This document shows positions 1 to 6,026 of a stretch of DNA of 6,028 bases, piece by piece. The notes under the pieces were generated by a model. It was not told the origin of the DNA. It saw nothing but the letters and a program-made list of their open reading frames with translations, and made no database searches. The position numbers and the translations under genes were made by a program. Every line of letters starts with the position of its first letter. The first letter of the stretch is position 1. The DNA is from a bacterium (GTDB lineage Bacteria; Patescibacteriota; Patescibacteriia; Magasanikbacterales; GWA2-37-8), in NCBI GenBank assembly GCA_021790135.1, contig JAJYIJ010000064.1:1-6028 (forward strand), written 5' to 3'.

Positions 1-277
1 CTGGCCTGGCTATCATTTTTTGCGTAACTTCGTGAATATCGGGTAAATTGTAAAAATAAAAATCACGAGCTAACGACAAGACTCCGTCTTTGCTATTCAA
101 ATCCGATAACATAGAGGGTACGGTGAGAGGCTTTTTAAAGAAATGATCGGCGGCAAATTGCAAAATTTCTTTTTGCTTTTTACCAAGGTCAAAAGCCTTT
201 TCCAACTCATCCACTGAATATTGATGGTCAGCGTGACCGCCTTCAACGCCACTTTTTTGACCTAAAGTATCAGACAT
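1..277 (-). CDS. Unrecognised protein, N-terminal 92 codons (runs off the left edge)
   Basis: An open frame reads from ATG at 277 down to the window edge without a stop. The 92 visible residues begin MSDTLGQKSG and are mostly hydrophilic, with a Glu/Lys-rich helical stretch at about residues 20-45 (VDELEKAFDLGKKQKEIL) and an aromatic cluster RDFYFYN near 71-77. There is no signal peptide, membrane segment or motif I can assign to a family. An in-frame TAG at 287-289 lies just upstream, so 277 is the first possible ATG. No Shine-Dalgarno sequence precedes it, only A/T-rich sequence, as for most genes here. The gene lies downstream of the 16S terminator in the same direction, and a possible promoter (319-347) sits between. 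Continuous reading and the promoter support a real gene; the function is unknown. Confidence 0.75.
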   Translation of the reverse strand, partial: MSDTLGQKSGVEGGHADHQYSVDELEKAFDLGKKQKEILQFAADHFFKKPLTVPSMLSDLNSKDGVLSLARDFYFYNLPDIHEVTQKMIARP

Positions 278-318
278 ATTTTTAGACTAGGATAAATTAA
301 TTCAAATAGACTATATCT

Positions 319-347
319 ATCTTACAGGAAAGCCAATAAAATTACAA
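319..347 (-). promoter_or_regulatory. Possible sigma70-type promoter for the left-edge gene
   Basis: On the minus strand TTGTAA (342-347) and TAAGAT (319-324) are separated by exactly 17 bp, and each matches the consensus at four of six positions. It lies between the 16S terminator and the ATG at 277, where that gene needs a promoter. This is weaker than the other promoters in the window. Confidence 0.4.
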
Positions 348-348
348 C

Positions 349-379
349 AAAAAAAAATCCCCACGATTAACGGGGATTT
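349..379 (-). terminator. Intrinsic terminator of the 16S rRNA transcription unit
   Basis: On the minus strand an 8-bp stem (372-379 with 355-362, AAATCCCC/GGGGATTT) and a 9-nt loop are followed by a run of T that starts inside the stem (nine T at 349-357). The plus strand has no T-run after the stem, so it works for minus-strand transcripts. It lies about 225 bp beyond the 16S 3' end, so the transcript ends with no 23S or tRNA gene. Confidence 0.88.
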
Positions 380-400
380 GCTTGGTCTGCGCAATTTTTC

Positions 401-437
401 AATCTGCGTAATCTGTCTAAATCGGCATAATCTGTGT
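401..437. repeat. Degenerate 9-10 bp tandem repeat in the 16S trailer
   Basis: On the plus strand four units follow each other: AATCTGCGT (401), AATCTGTCTA (410), AATCGGCAT (420) and AATCTGTGT (429). The minus strand reads as repeats of CAGATT. The last base touches the processing-stem arm at 437-455. Similar CAGATTA-like strings occur between genes in many bacteria, as far as I recall, but I know of no function. Confidence 0.6.
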
Positions 438-455
438 TGACAACACAAACGTGAC
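437..455 (-). other. 3' arm of the 16S processing stem
   Basis: The minus-strand RNA here reads GUCACGUUUGUGUUGUCAA. It is complementary to the leader segment at 2367-2385 over 19 consecutive pairs, with one G-U wobble (at 444 and 2378). In many bacteria the two ends of pre-16S RNA pair into a stalk cut by RNase III or similar enzymes; the position of this duplex, outside both mature ends, fits that role. The next trailer hairpin starts at the very next base (456), so the helices could stack. Confidence 0.8.
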
Positions 456-592
456 TCCCGCAGAGCGGGATCGGCCTTGTGGCCGAAAAACCTGTTCTCT
501 CTATTTGGAATTACTTCGCAGTGAGCCGAGGCTTTTACGAAGTTCTCCGACGCGAGGTCGGAGTCGACGAAGATCGCTTCGCTTTCGCGAAG
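456..592 (-). other. 16S trailer hairpins (five)
   Basis: Between the mature 16S 3' end and the processing stem the RNA can form five hairpins. They are 577-592 (6-bp stem closed by a GAAA tetraloop in the RNA), 545-563 (7 bp, 5-nt loop), 513-543 (6-bp outer stem), 471-486 (TCGGCC/GGCCGA, 4-nt loop) and 456-470 (TCCCGC/GCGGGA, 3-nt loop). The last two abut each other and the processing stem. No tRNA fold or 23S start is present. They probably guide 3'-end maturation, or are copies of short palindromic repeats. Confidence 0.7.
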
Positions 593-603
593 AGTATCTC
601 CAG

Positions 604-2253
<1,650 letters not shown>

Positions 2254-2551
2254 GAGAATTCAATCCATCGTTCAAAGTGAACAATGGTTTTGGATTTATT
2301 TATTTTATTTACTTGAGGATCCCGACGAACGTCGAGACTACTCAAGAAATAGATTGAATGGTTTTTGTCACGTTTGTATTGTCAAAGTGCTTTTCTTTCT
2401 CGCCAGAGAAAGAAAAAAGAGGAATCAAATCTTTGATTACTCTTTTTTCTTCCTCCCGACTTAGTCGGGACAGGTAGTTTCCTCTTTGAGAGAGGACTTA
2501 CCGGATTATTTGGCTTGTAGAGAAGGTGCCGTGTAAGGGCGAATTTACGTG
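2254..2551 (-). other. 16S leader RNA with multiple hairpins
   Basis: This roughly 300-nt leader runs from the predicted start near 2551 to the 16S 5' end and contains no gene. Visible structures are a 7-bp hairpin TCCCGAC-loop-GTCGGGA (2454-2470), a long A/T-rich hairpin (2413-2448), an 11-bp hairpin with a 4-nt loop (2391-2416), a hairpin closed by CTTGAG/CTCAAG (2312-2346), a hairpin 2265-2287 with a 10-bp stem including one G-U pair, and an 8-bp long-range pair (2258-2265 with 2352-2359) that brings the 16S 5' end close to the processing stem. The hairpins at 2391-2416 and 2413-2448 share bases 2413-2416, so they cannot both form fully. Confidence 0.75.
2367..2385 (-). other. 5' arm of the 16S processing stem
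   Basis: The minus-strand RNA here reads UUGACAAUACAAACGUGAC and pairs with the trailer segment at 437-455 over 19 bp with one G-U wobble. Pairing encloses the whole 16S plus about 115 nt of leader and 150 nt of trailer. A chance 19-bp match at these two places is very unlikely. Confidence 0.8.
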
Positions 2552-2557
2552 CTGACA

Positions 2558-2586
2558 ATTTTAAACTATTCCTCCAATACTGTCAA
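2558..2586 (-). promoter_or_regulatory. 16S rRNA promoter (near-consensus sigma70 type)
   Basis: On the minus strand a perfect -35 TTGACA (2581-2586) and a -10 TAAAAT (2558-2563, five of six) are separated by 17 bp, predicting a start near 2551-2553. Upstream of the -35 box lies the palindrome TTTTGGCCAAAA (2593-2604) with A/T tracts, which might act as an UP-like element. This is the only strong promoter upstream of the 16S gene. Confidence 0.9.
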
Positions 2587-2634
2587 GGGCTATTTTGGCC
2601 AAAAATACACTAGCTGTGGATAAACATATTTGTC

Positions 2635-2663
2635 TTGCCGAAAGCAATACTTTTCATTATCAT
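2635..2663 (+). promoter_or_regulatory. Probable promoter of the small Cys-rich protein gene
   Basis: TTGCCG (2635-2640, four of six) and TATCAT (2658-2663, five of six) are spaced by 17 bp, predicting a start near 2670. This is just upstream of the Shine-Dalgarno site and ATG at 2689. It also argues against translation from the in-frame TTG at 2635, which lies in the -35 box. Confidence 0.55.
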
Positions 2664-2676
2664 AACAATAATCATT

Positions 2677-2681
2677 AAAGG
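2677..2681 (+). promoter_or_regulatory. Shine-Dalgarno site that decides the start at 2689
   Basis: AAAGG ends 7 nt before ATG at 2689 and pairs with the CCTTT at the 3' end of this window's 16S rRNA. It selects ATG 2689 over the upstream in-frame TTG at 2635. It is the only clear ribosome binding site in the window. Confidence 0.7.
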
Positions 2682-2688
2682 TAAAAAT

Positions 2689-2994
2689 ATGAATTATTGT
2701 CAATGTCATTCCGGGCCTCCGCGTCTTTCAGCTGCGATACGGGAACTCTATGATGAACTTATCGAATTTTTTAAAAAACCAACCCGTGATGAGCTGTCTG
2801 ATTGTGTTTATGCGTGTGGCCGAATCCTCGGCGCTTTCTCACACCATGTCTATGTTCATGTACCCGGTGATGGGCGGCATCTGAAAAAAATCAATGAGCG
2901 CTTCCGCCTATATGGTTGCATCCGTTCCCCCGCTCATTTAATAAACGGGCGTTGTCCGTCAGCGCCCACTGAGAAATGCGCTATTCAAGATTAA
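2689..2994 (+). CDS. Small Cys-rich protein of unknown function (101 aa)
   Basis: I do not recognise this protein with confidence. From ATG 2689 it begins MNYCQCHSG, followed by a helical stretch with ELYDELIEFFKKPTRDELSD (about residues 17-36) and then CVYACGRILGAF. The later part contains VYVHVPGDGRHLKKI (about 53-67) and YGCIRSPAHL (about 74-83). Acidic pairs of the DELSD kind in a helical context loosely recall MazG-like all-alpha nucleotide pyrophosphohydrolases, but this is a weak resemblance. It has seven Cys and five His, but no regularly spaced zinc finger is obvious. Starting at TTG 2635 would add a hydrophobic leader (MPKAILFIIITIII), but that codon lies in the predicted promoter. 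The stop is 6 bp from the end of the convergent HD-domain gene. Its own promoter and Shine-Dalgarno site set it apart from its neighbours and could mean acquisition from a phage or another host. Confidence 0.75.
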   Translation: MNYCQCHSGPPRLSAAIRELYDELIEFFKKPTRDELSDCVYACGRILGAFSHHVYVHVPGDGRHLKKINERFRLYGCIRSPAHLINGRCPSAPTEKCAIQD

Positions 2995-3000
2995 GGGCGG

Positions 3001-3594
3001 CTACTTCTCGTCATTCCACCACACTCCGCCTTCTTGCCCGCCCCACCATTCATTAGAATCTGTTTGCATTATTTTTTCGGCCACTTCCTTGCTGATGTCG
3101 GTCAAGAGACGCTTCCGAGCATAAGCAATCCACGTCAAAGCGCGTTCGTTGCCGATGTCAACTTGTTCTTTTAACGACAATATCCACTCCAGCGTATCGG
3201 CATCCTTCACCAAGACCGATTCTTTGGTAGTTCGATTTTCATGTTCATTATAAATTTGGACTATTTCATCGCCGAACGGCAGCGTGGCGGCCACGTCACG
3301 GACCGCTTCGGCCTGCCGGCGCTCGGTGTACTTTTGGTGGACGTGATTCAAATCGGACACACGCGCCTCGCCGAGATCATGGAAAAGCGCTTCAGTCACC
3401 ATCTTGCCAACATCAACGGTGCCGTCGAGCTTGCCAAGCACATAACTAATACAGGCAGTACGAAATGAGTGCTCGGCCACGCTTTGTTGGCCACTTCCTA
3501 AAAATTGAAAACCGCTGCGCGGCGTTCGATTCAACATGCCGACTTCATAGAGAAAATTGGCGATGGATTGGAGGTTTGTTATACTTGAAGACAT
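3001..3594 (-). CDS. HD-domain hydrolase, YfbR/HDDC2-like (probable 5'-deoxynucleotidase)
   Basis: This 197-residue protein shows the metal-binding set of the HD phosphohydrolase superfamily: His42 in SVAEHSFR, His72-Asp73 in LFHDLGEAR, and Asp131 in VKDADTLEW. The N-terminal block LNRTPRSGF before SVAEHS matches the pattern of the HDDC2/YfbR branch, whose characterised members remove phosphate from deoxynucleoside monophosphates. A similar soluble, cytoplasmic role in nucleotide salvage is inferred here. Length is close to that of YfbR and HDDC2. The C-terminus (183-193) is Trp/Gly rich (WWGGQEGGVWW), which I cannot explain. ATG 3594 is preceded by A/T-rich sequence without a Shine-Dalgarno site. 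The start is divergent from the methyltransferase gene, 16 bp away, and I saw no convincing promoter for it. The substrate is not determined by the sequence. Confidence 0.9.
   Translation of the reverse strand: MSSSITNLQSIANFLYEVGMLNRTPRSGFQFLGSGQQSVAEHSFRTACISYVLGKLDGTVDVGKMVTEALFHDLGEARVSDLNHVHQKYTERRQAEAVRDVAATLPFGDEIVQIYNEHENRTTKESVLVKDADTLEWILSLKEQVDIGNERALTWIAYARKRLLTDISKEVAEKIMQTDSNEWWGGQEGGVWWNDEK
3557..3585 (+). promoter_or_regulatory. Probable promoter of the membrane methyltransferase gene
   Basis: TTGGCG (3557-3562, four of six) and TATACT (3580-3585, five of six) are separated by 17 bp, predicting a start near 3592, about 20 nt before ATG 3611. It overlaps the first codons of the divergent HD-domain gene. 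Because it contains the alternative TTG start at 3557, it supports starting at 3611. Confidence 0.55.
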
Positions 3595-3610
3595 AGAAAC
3601 ATTTTTTAAT

Positions 3611-4141
3611 ATGATATTTTATTTTATTTTCATAGCTGCGGCTGCTCTTTCGATTCTTGCCTATAGCGTCGTTTCTTTTTGGCGGACGCGCGTCCCATTC
3701 GTGGCAACACCGAACGACTTACGTAAGCGTATCGCCGCGGCCTTGTCAATAACTTCCGAAAGCGTCATATATGACCTCGGCTCCGGCCGAGGAACATTTT
3801 TATTTGCCGCTGAATCTTACCACCCAAAGACACTCGTTGGTTATGAGCTTTCGCCCGTTCATTATTGGTTGGCGCTCGCTATTGCCCGCTTGCGCCATTC
3901 ACGCGTGAAATTTGTTCGAAGGGATTTTATGCAAGCCGACATCAGCAAGGCCACAATCATCTACTTGTTCCTGGTGTCTCCGATCGTACAAAAAGTGTGG
4001 AAAAAAATCAAATCAGAATGCGCCCCAGGCACTATTGTCGCGACTCTTTCTGATACCATCATTGGTCATCCATCCTATTCAACAATTAATTTGCGCCCCC
4101 ATCATCCACGGACGGGAAAATTATATCTCTACCGAGTCTAG
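3611..4141 (+). CDS. Membrane-anchored class I SAM methyltransferase, FAM173 (ATPSCKMT/ANTKMT)-like
   Basis: From ATG 3611 the protein has 176 residues. Residues 2-23 form one hydrophobic helix (MIFYFIFIAAAALSILAY...), followed by a short basic stretch and RVPFVATP. A Rossmann-type methyltransferase domain follows, with motif I DLGSGRG (55-61), the acidic end of strand 2 in VGYELSP (Glu79), Asp105 in RRDF and a strand LFLVSP (119-124). The order of one TM helix, a PFVxTP segment, YDLGSGxG, VGYELxP and RRDF is that of the FAM173 family; its characterised human members methylate lysines of mitochondrial proteins. The bacterial substrate is unknown, and a membrane-associated protein is a reasonable guess. 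I chose 3611 over the in-frame TTG at 3557 because the latter lies in the predicted promoter and would delay the TM helix. No Shine-Dalgarno site is visible. The stop is 3 bp from the convergent trmD stop. Confidence 0.85.
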   Translation: MIFYFIFIAAAALSILAYSVVSFWRTRVPFVATPNDLRKRIAAALSITSESVIYDLGSGRGTFLFAAESYHPKTLVGYELSPVHYWLALAIARLRHSRVKFVRRDFMQADISKATIIYLFLVSPIVQKVWKKIKSECAPGTIVATLSDTIIGHPSYSTINLRPHHPRTGKLYLYRV

Positions 4142-4144
4142 AAC

Positions 4145-4846
4145 TTACTTACTTTTTTTCTTCCGCCACTCAGCAATTTTTTTATGATCTCCGGAAAGTA
4201 AAACTTTTGGTACTTTCATTCCCAAAAAATTTTCCGGGCGGCTGTACTGCGGATATTCTTTCTGGCCGCCGCCGGCATATTCGCCCGCATCGTTATACAT
4301 AGAAAAACTTTCTTCCTTCAATGATTCTTCGTTGCCAAGTACTCCTGGAATAAGACGCGACACAGCCTCGATAATAGTGAGCGTCGGGAGTTCGCCGCCG
4401 GCTAACACATACTCCCCCATCGAAATTTTTTCATCCACGAATTTATAAATTCTTTCATCAAATCCTTCGTAACGGCCGGCGATAAGAATAAGCTGGTCGA
4501 GTTTAGAAAATTTTTCGGCCATCCGCTGATTAAATTTTTTTCCAGCCGGATCCATAATAATAATTTTTGATTTTTTTCCGCCCGAGGCGGATCCGCCTTT
4601 GGCGGACTTTTTCCTTAAGGCACCTATTTTTTCCAAACACTTATAAATCGGCTCCACTCGAAGGACCATTCCCGCGCCACCGCCATAGGGTTTATCGTCA
4701 ACATGCCCCCATTTGTTGCCGGAAAATTCCCGAAAATTATGGGCGCGAACGTTAATGAGCCCTTTTTGTTGTGCACGGCCAAGAATACTCTCATCAGAGT
4801 AGTTGTAAATCAAATCGGGAAATAAGGTGAGGACGTCGAATTGCAT
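4145..4846 (-). CDS. trmD: tRNA (guanine-37-N1)-methyltransferase TrmD
   Basis: TrmD uses SAM to methylate G37 next to the anticodon of tRNAs, preventing +1 frameshifts. The 233-residue product has the family's order of motifs: FDVLTLFP at the N-terminus, DDKPYGGGAGM (50-60), GRYEGFDER (124-132), the trefoil-knot SAM site SMGEYVLAGGELP (142-154), RLIPGVLG with the conserved Arg (164), EYPQYSRPE (197-205) and VPKVLLSGDH (212-221). E. coli TrmD has 255 residues; this one has a shorter C-terminus. The catalytic Asp of E. coli TrmD (Asp169, in EDSF) aligns with Glu179 in EESF. A low-complexity loop at 79-93 (KKSAKGGSASGGKKS), absent from E. coli, is encoded by a GC-rich palindrome. The start has no Shine-Dalgarno site; a strong hairpin lies 14 nt upstream. 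No convincing promoter was found between this gene and khpA. Confidence 0.97.
   Translation of the reverse strand: MQFDVLTLFPDLIYNYSDESILGRAQQKGLINVRAHNFREFSGNKWGHVDDKPYGGGAGMVLRVEPIYKCLEKIGALRKKSAKGGSASGGKKSKIIIMDPAGKKFNQRMAEKFSKLDQLILIAGRYEGFDERIYKFVDEKISMGEYVLAGGELPTLTIIEAVSRLIPGVLGNEESLKEESFSMYNDAGEYAGGGQKEYPQYSRPENFLGMKVPKVLLSGDHKKIAEWRKKKSK
4578..4606. repeat. GC-rich double hairpin inserted in frame in trmD
   Basis: Two adjacent hairpins, CCGCC-CGA-GGCGG (4578-4590) and TCCGCC-TTT-GGCGGA (4592-4606), overlap a perfect 12-bp palindrome GGCGGATCCGCC (4586-4597). They encode the Ser/Ala/Gly/Lys-rich loop of TrmD at about residues 81-91. The surrounding gene is much more A/T rich. The segment accounts for the roughly 11 residues by which this part of TrmD exceeds E. 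coli TrmD, so a short palindromic repeat inserted in frame is likely. Confidence 0.75.
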
Positions 4847-4859
4847 AGACTAAATACAC

Positions 4860-4902
4860 GATACATGGACTAAAATACAAAACTTATTTTCGTCCATGTA
4901 TC
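4860..4902. promoter_or_regulatory. Strong hairpin in the trmD upstream region
   Basis: A perfect 11-bp inverted repeat GATACATGGAC (4860-4870) / GTCCATGTATC (4892-4902) encloses a further AAAAT/ATTTT pairing (4872-4876 with 4886-4890) after one mismatch, leaving a 9-nt loop. It ends 14 nt before the trmD ATG. It lacks a T-run and so does not look like a terminator. Next to it lies the smaller inverted repeat TTGAATTGTTCAA (4903-4915). It could be a translational control element, an operator or a mobile palindrome. Confidence 0.7.
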
Positions 4903-4933
4903 TTGAATTGTTCAAATATCCTAACATATCTTT

Positions 4934-4969
4934 AAAAATAAAACTACCCCGTTTGCACGAGGTAGTTTT
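4934..4969 (-). terminator. Intrinsic terminator downstream of khpA
   Basis: A 12-bp stem (4958-4969 with 4940-4951, AAAACTACCTCG against CGGGGTAGTTTT with one G-U pair) and a 6-nt loop are followed on the minus strand by ATTTTT. It starts 12 bp beyond the khpA stop and separates khpA from trmD. Confidence 0.85.
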
Positions 4970-4980
4970 AGGTTGTAAGA

Positions 4981-5307
4981 CTAGATTTCGAGGTTGTCGA
5001 CCGCGCTGGTGTCGATTGGCTCATTAGCACTCTGGGCTGGGCGCGGATTCGGTCCGCGGCCACCGGCTGGTTCGTTGATCTTCAAGTTAACGCGAGCGTT
5101 ATTCTTGGCACCAACGATTTTCAACAAGGTGCGAATGGAGCGGGCAGTCTGGCCTTGGCGGCCGATGACGTAACCCATATCAGCGGGGTTCACATCCAAG
5201 GTAATGAGGACGCCGCGTTCATCAATGATGCGCGAAGTTTTAACATCACCAGGGTTGTTGACGATTGCCTTGACGACATCTTCAACGAACTTCTGATCTG
5301 ATTCCAT
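4981..5307 (-). CDS. khpA: KH-domain RNA-binding protein KhpA
   Basis: This is a single KH-domain protein of the KhpA (YlqC) family, small RNA-binding proteins that in Firmicutes pair with KhpB and affect cell division and RNA levels. Residues 1-80 match the usual length of the family: an N-terminal helix FVEDVVKAIVNNP, strand VLITLDVNP, the signature VIGRQGQTARSIRTLLK (47-63) containing the GxxG loop GRQG (49-52), and a final strand VNLKINEP. The tail 81-108 (Gly/Pro/Asn-rich, then acidic) is an extra, probably disordered extension. The position between rpsP and trmD is conserved in many bacteria, where khpA lies in the rpsP-rimM-trmD block; rimM is missing here. It has its own promoter and terminator. 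No strong Shine-Dalgarno site precedes ATG 5307. Confidence 0.93.
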   Translation of the reverse strand: MESDQKFVEDVVKAIVNNPGDVKTSRIIDERGVLITLDVNPADMGYVIGRQGQTARSIRTLLKIVGAKNNARVNLKINEPAGGRGPNPRPAQSANEPIDTSAVDNLEI

Positions 5308-5383
5308 ACATTCAGTTACTTACTTTTCTTTAAGAGCAGCCTGTCGACGATGTGGTAAATTCCACCAGCACTGCAATGAAATT

Positions 5384-5412
5384 AATATAGCACACTTCTG
5401 GTGTTTTGTCAA
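5384..5412 (-). promoter_or_regulatory. khpA promoter (near-consensus sigma70 type)
   Basis: A perfect TTGACA (5407-5412) and TATATT (5384-5389, five of six) are separated by 17 bp on the minus strand. The predicted start near 5377 gives a leader of about 70 nt before ATG 5307. It lies directly after the rpsP terminator, so khpA is transcribed on its own. Confidence 0.9.
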
Positions 5413-5424
5413 AATTAAACCACG

Positions 5425-5451
5425 AAAAAAGACGCCCTTCCGAGCGTCTTT
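5425..5451 (-). terminator. Intrinsic terminator of rpsP
   Basis: AAAGACGC (5444-5451) and GCGTCTTT (5428-5435) form an 8-bp stem with an 8-nt loop, and the minus strand continues in T to 5425. It lies 36 bp beyond the rpsP stop and separates rpsP from khpA. Confidence 0.9.
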
Positions 5452-5486
5452 CGAATGTATCTTTAGTTTGTTGGGGCCATTTCCGA

Positions 5487-5831
5487 TTAAGCCGCAGGAG
5501 TTTCTGTCTTCGCTGCTTCGGCGGTTTTTTTCTTTTCCGCGATTTTCTTTTTTCTCTTTTCACTCAAGAAAACGGATTTGGTTTTTTTACCTTTGATGAT
5601 ACCGGCGCTGATGAGCAGGTTGGTAATGGTGTCGCTGGTCTGCGCCCCCTTACTAATCCAGTAGCTGATGCGGTCCGCTTTTGGTTTGAACGGCGCTTCT
5701 TTGGCGTGCGGATCGTAGGTACCAAGTTGTTCAAGATATTTGTCGTGCGTGTCGCGTCCTTTTTCGGAAACGATCAGGCGATAGGCGGCAAGTTTTTTCT
5801 TACCGACGCGTTGCAAACGGATCATTAACAT
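5487..5831 (-). CDS. rpsP: Small ribosomal subunit protein bS16
   Basis: bS16 binds 16S rRNA early in 30S assembly. The 114-residue product begins MLMIRLQRVGKKKLAAYRLIV, the standard N-terminus of the family, and continues with YLEQLGTYDP (32-41) and the conserved RISYWISKGAQTSDTITNLLISAG (54-77). The core ends near residue 80, as in the 82-residue E. coli protein. Residues 81-114 are a Lys- then Ala/Thr-rich extension that probably reaches over rRNA. ATG 5831 gives the MLM start; the second ATG (5825) would give MIRLQRVG and cannot be excluded. There is no Shine-Dalgarno site; the leader is A/T rich. A strong promoter precedes it and a terminator follows, so it is a single-gene unit. Confidence 0.97.
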   Translation of the reverse strand: MLMIRLQRVGKKKLAAYRLIVSEKGRDTHDKYLEQLGTYDPHAKEAPFKPKADRISYWISKGAQTSDTITNLLISAGIIKGKKTKSVFLSEKRKKKIAEKKKTAEAAKTETPAA

Positions 5832-5904
5832 AGTAAAAATTCAAACTACAGAATTCAAAATGCAAAAATTTTAAATAATTGTGGTGACGATTGAGAGCGA
5901 TACT

Positions 5905-5933
5905 ACTATAGTACAGAACCAGGCTTTTGTCAA
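5905..5933 (-). promoter_or_regulatory. rpsP promoter (near-consensus sigma70 type)
   Basis: A perfect TTGACA (5928-5933) and TATAGT (5905-5910, five of six) are separated by 17 bp on the minus strand. The predicted start near 5898 gives a leader of about 65-70 nt. The -35 box lies 9 bp beyond the stop of the preceding gene. Confidence 0.9.
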
Positions 5934-5942
5934 TATTATCTG

Positions 5943-6026
5943 CTAGTTGCCGCTATACTCCGGCACATCTTCAATTTTTACTGATAGAAGCTTGGAGACA
6001 CCATCCCCCTGCATCACGACGCCATA
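5943..6026 (-). CDS. Unrecognised protein, last 27 codons (enters from the right edge)
   Basis: One minus-strand frame is open from the window edge to TAG at 5943-5945 and reads YGVVMQGDGVSKLLSV, then KIEDVPEYSGN. The other two frames on this strand close quickly. The stop lies 9 bp before the rpsP -35 box, as expected for a gene end. Too little is visible to assign a family. Confidence 0.55.
   Translation of the reverse strand, partial: YGVVMQGDGVSKLLSVKIEDVPEYSGN

Noticed and set aside
380..603. Spacer tRNA or 23S start downstream of the 16S gene
   Set aside because: No cloverleaf, T-loop consensus or 23S 5' block is visible on the transcribed strand.
2355..2385. TTGACA at 2380-2385 (minus) as a second 16S promoter
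   Set aside because: At 17 bp spacing the -10 hexamer would be ACCATT, a poor match, and the sequence is explained as the 5' arm of the processing stem.
2380..2391. boxA-like antitermination site AGCACTTTGACA in the 16S leader
   Set aside because: It resembles E. coli boxA only loosely and overlaps the processing stem; without conservation data it cannot be supported.
2941..3003. Terminator between the small Cys-rich gene and the HD-domain gene
   Set aside because: Only a 5-bp GGGCG/CGCCC pairing is seen, inside the coding region and without a T-run on either strand.
3865..4187. Two alternative plus-strand frames within the methyltransferase gene
   Set aside because: The frame from 3611 carries the SAM-binding motifs; the others have no recognisable features.
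5406..5828. 140-codon plus-strand frame opposite rpsP
   Set aside because: It is antisense to rpsP, whose protein motifs are unmistakable; its Phe/Arg-rich product reflects the Lys/Glu-rich codons on the other strand.
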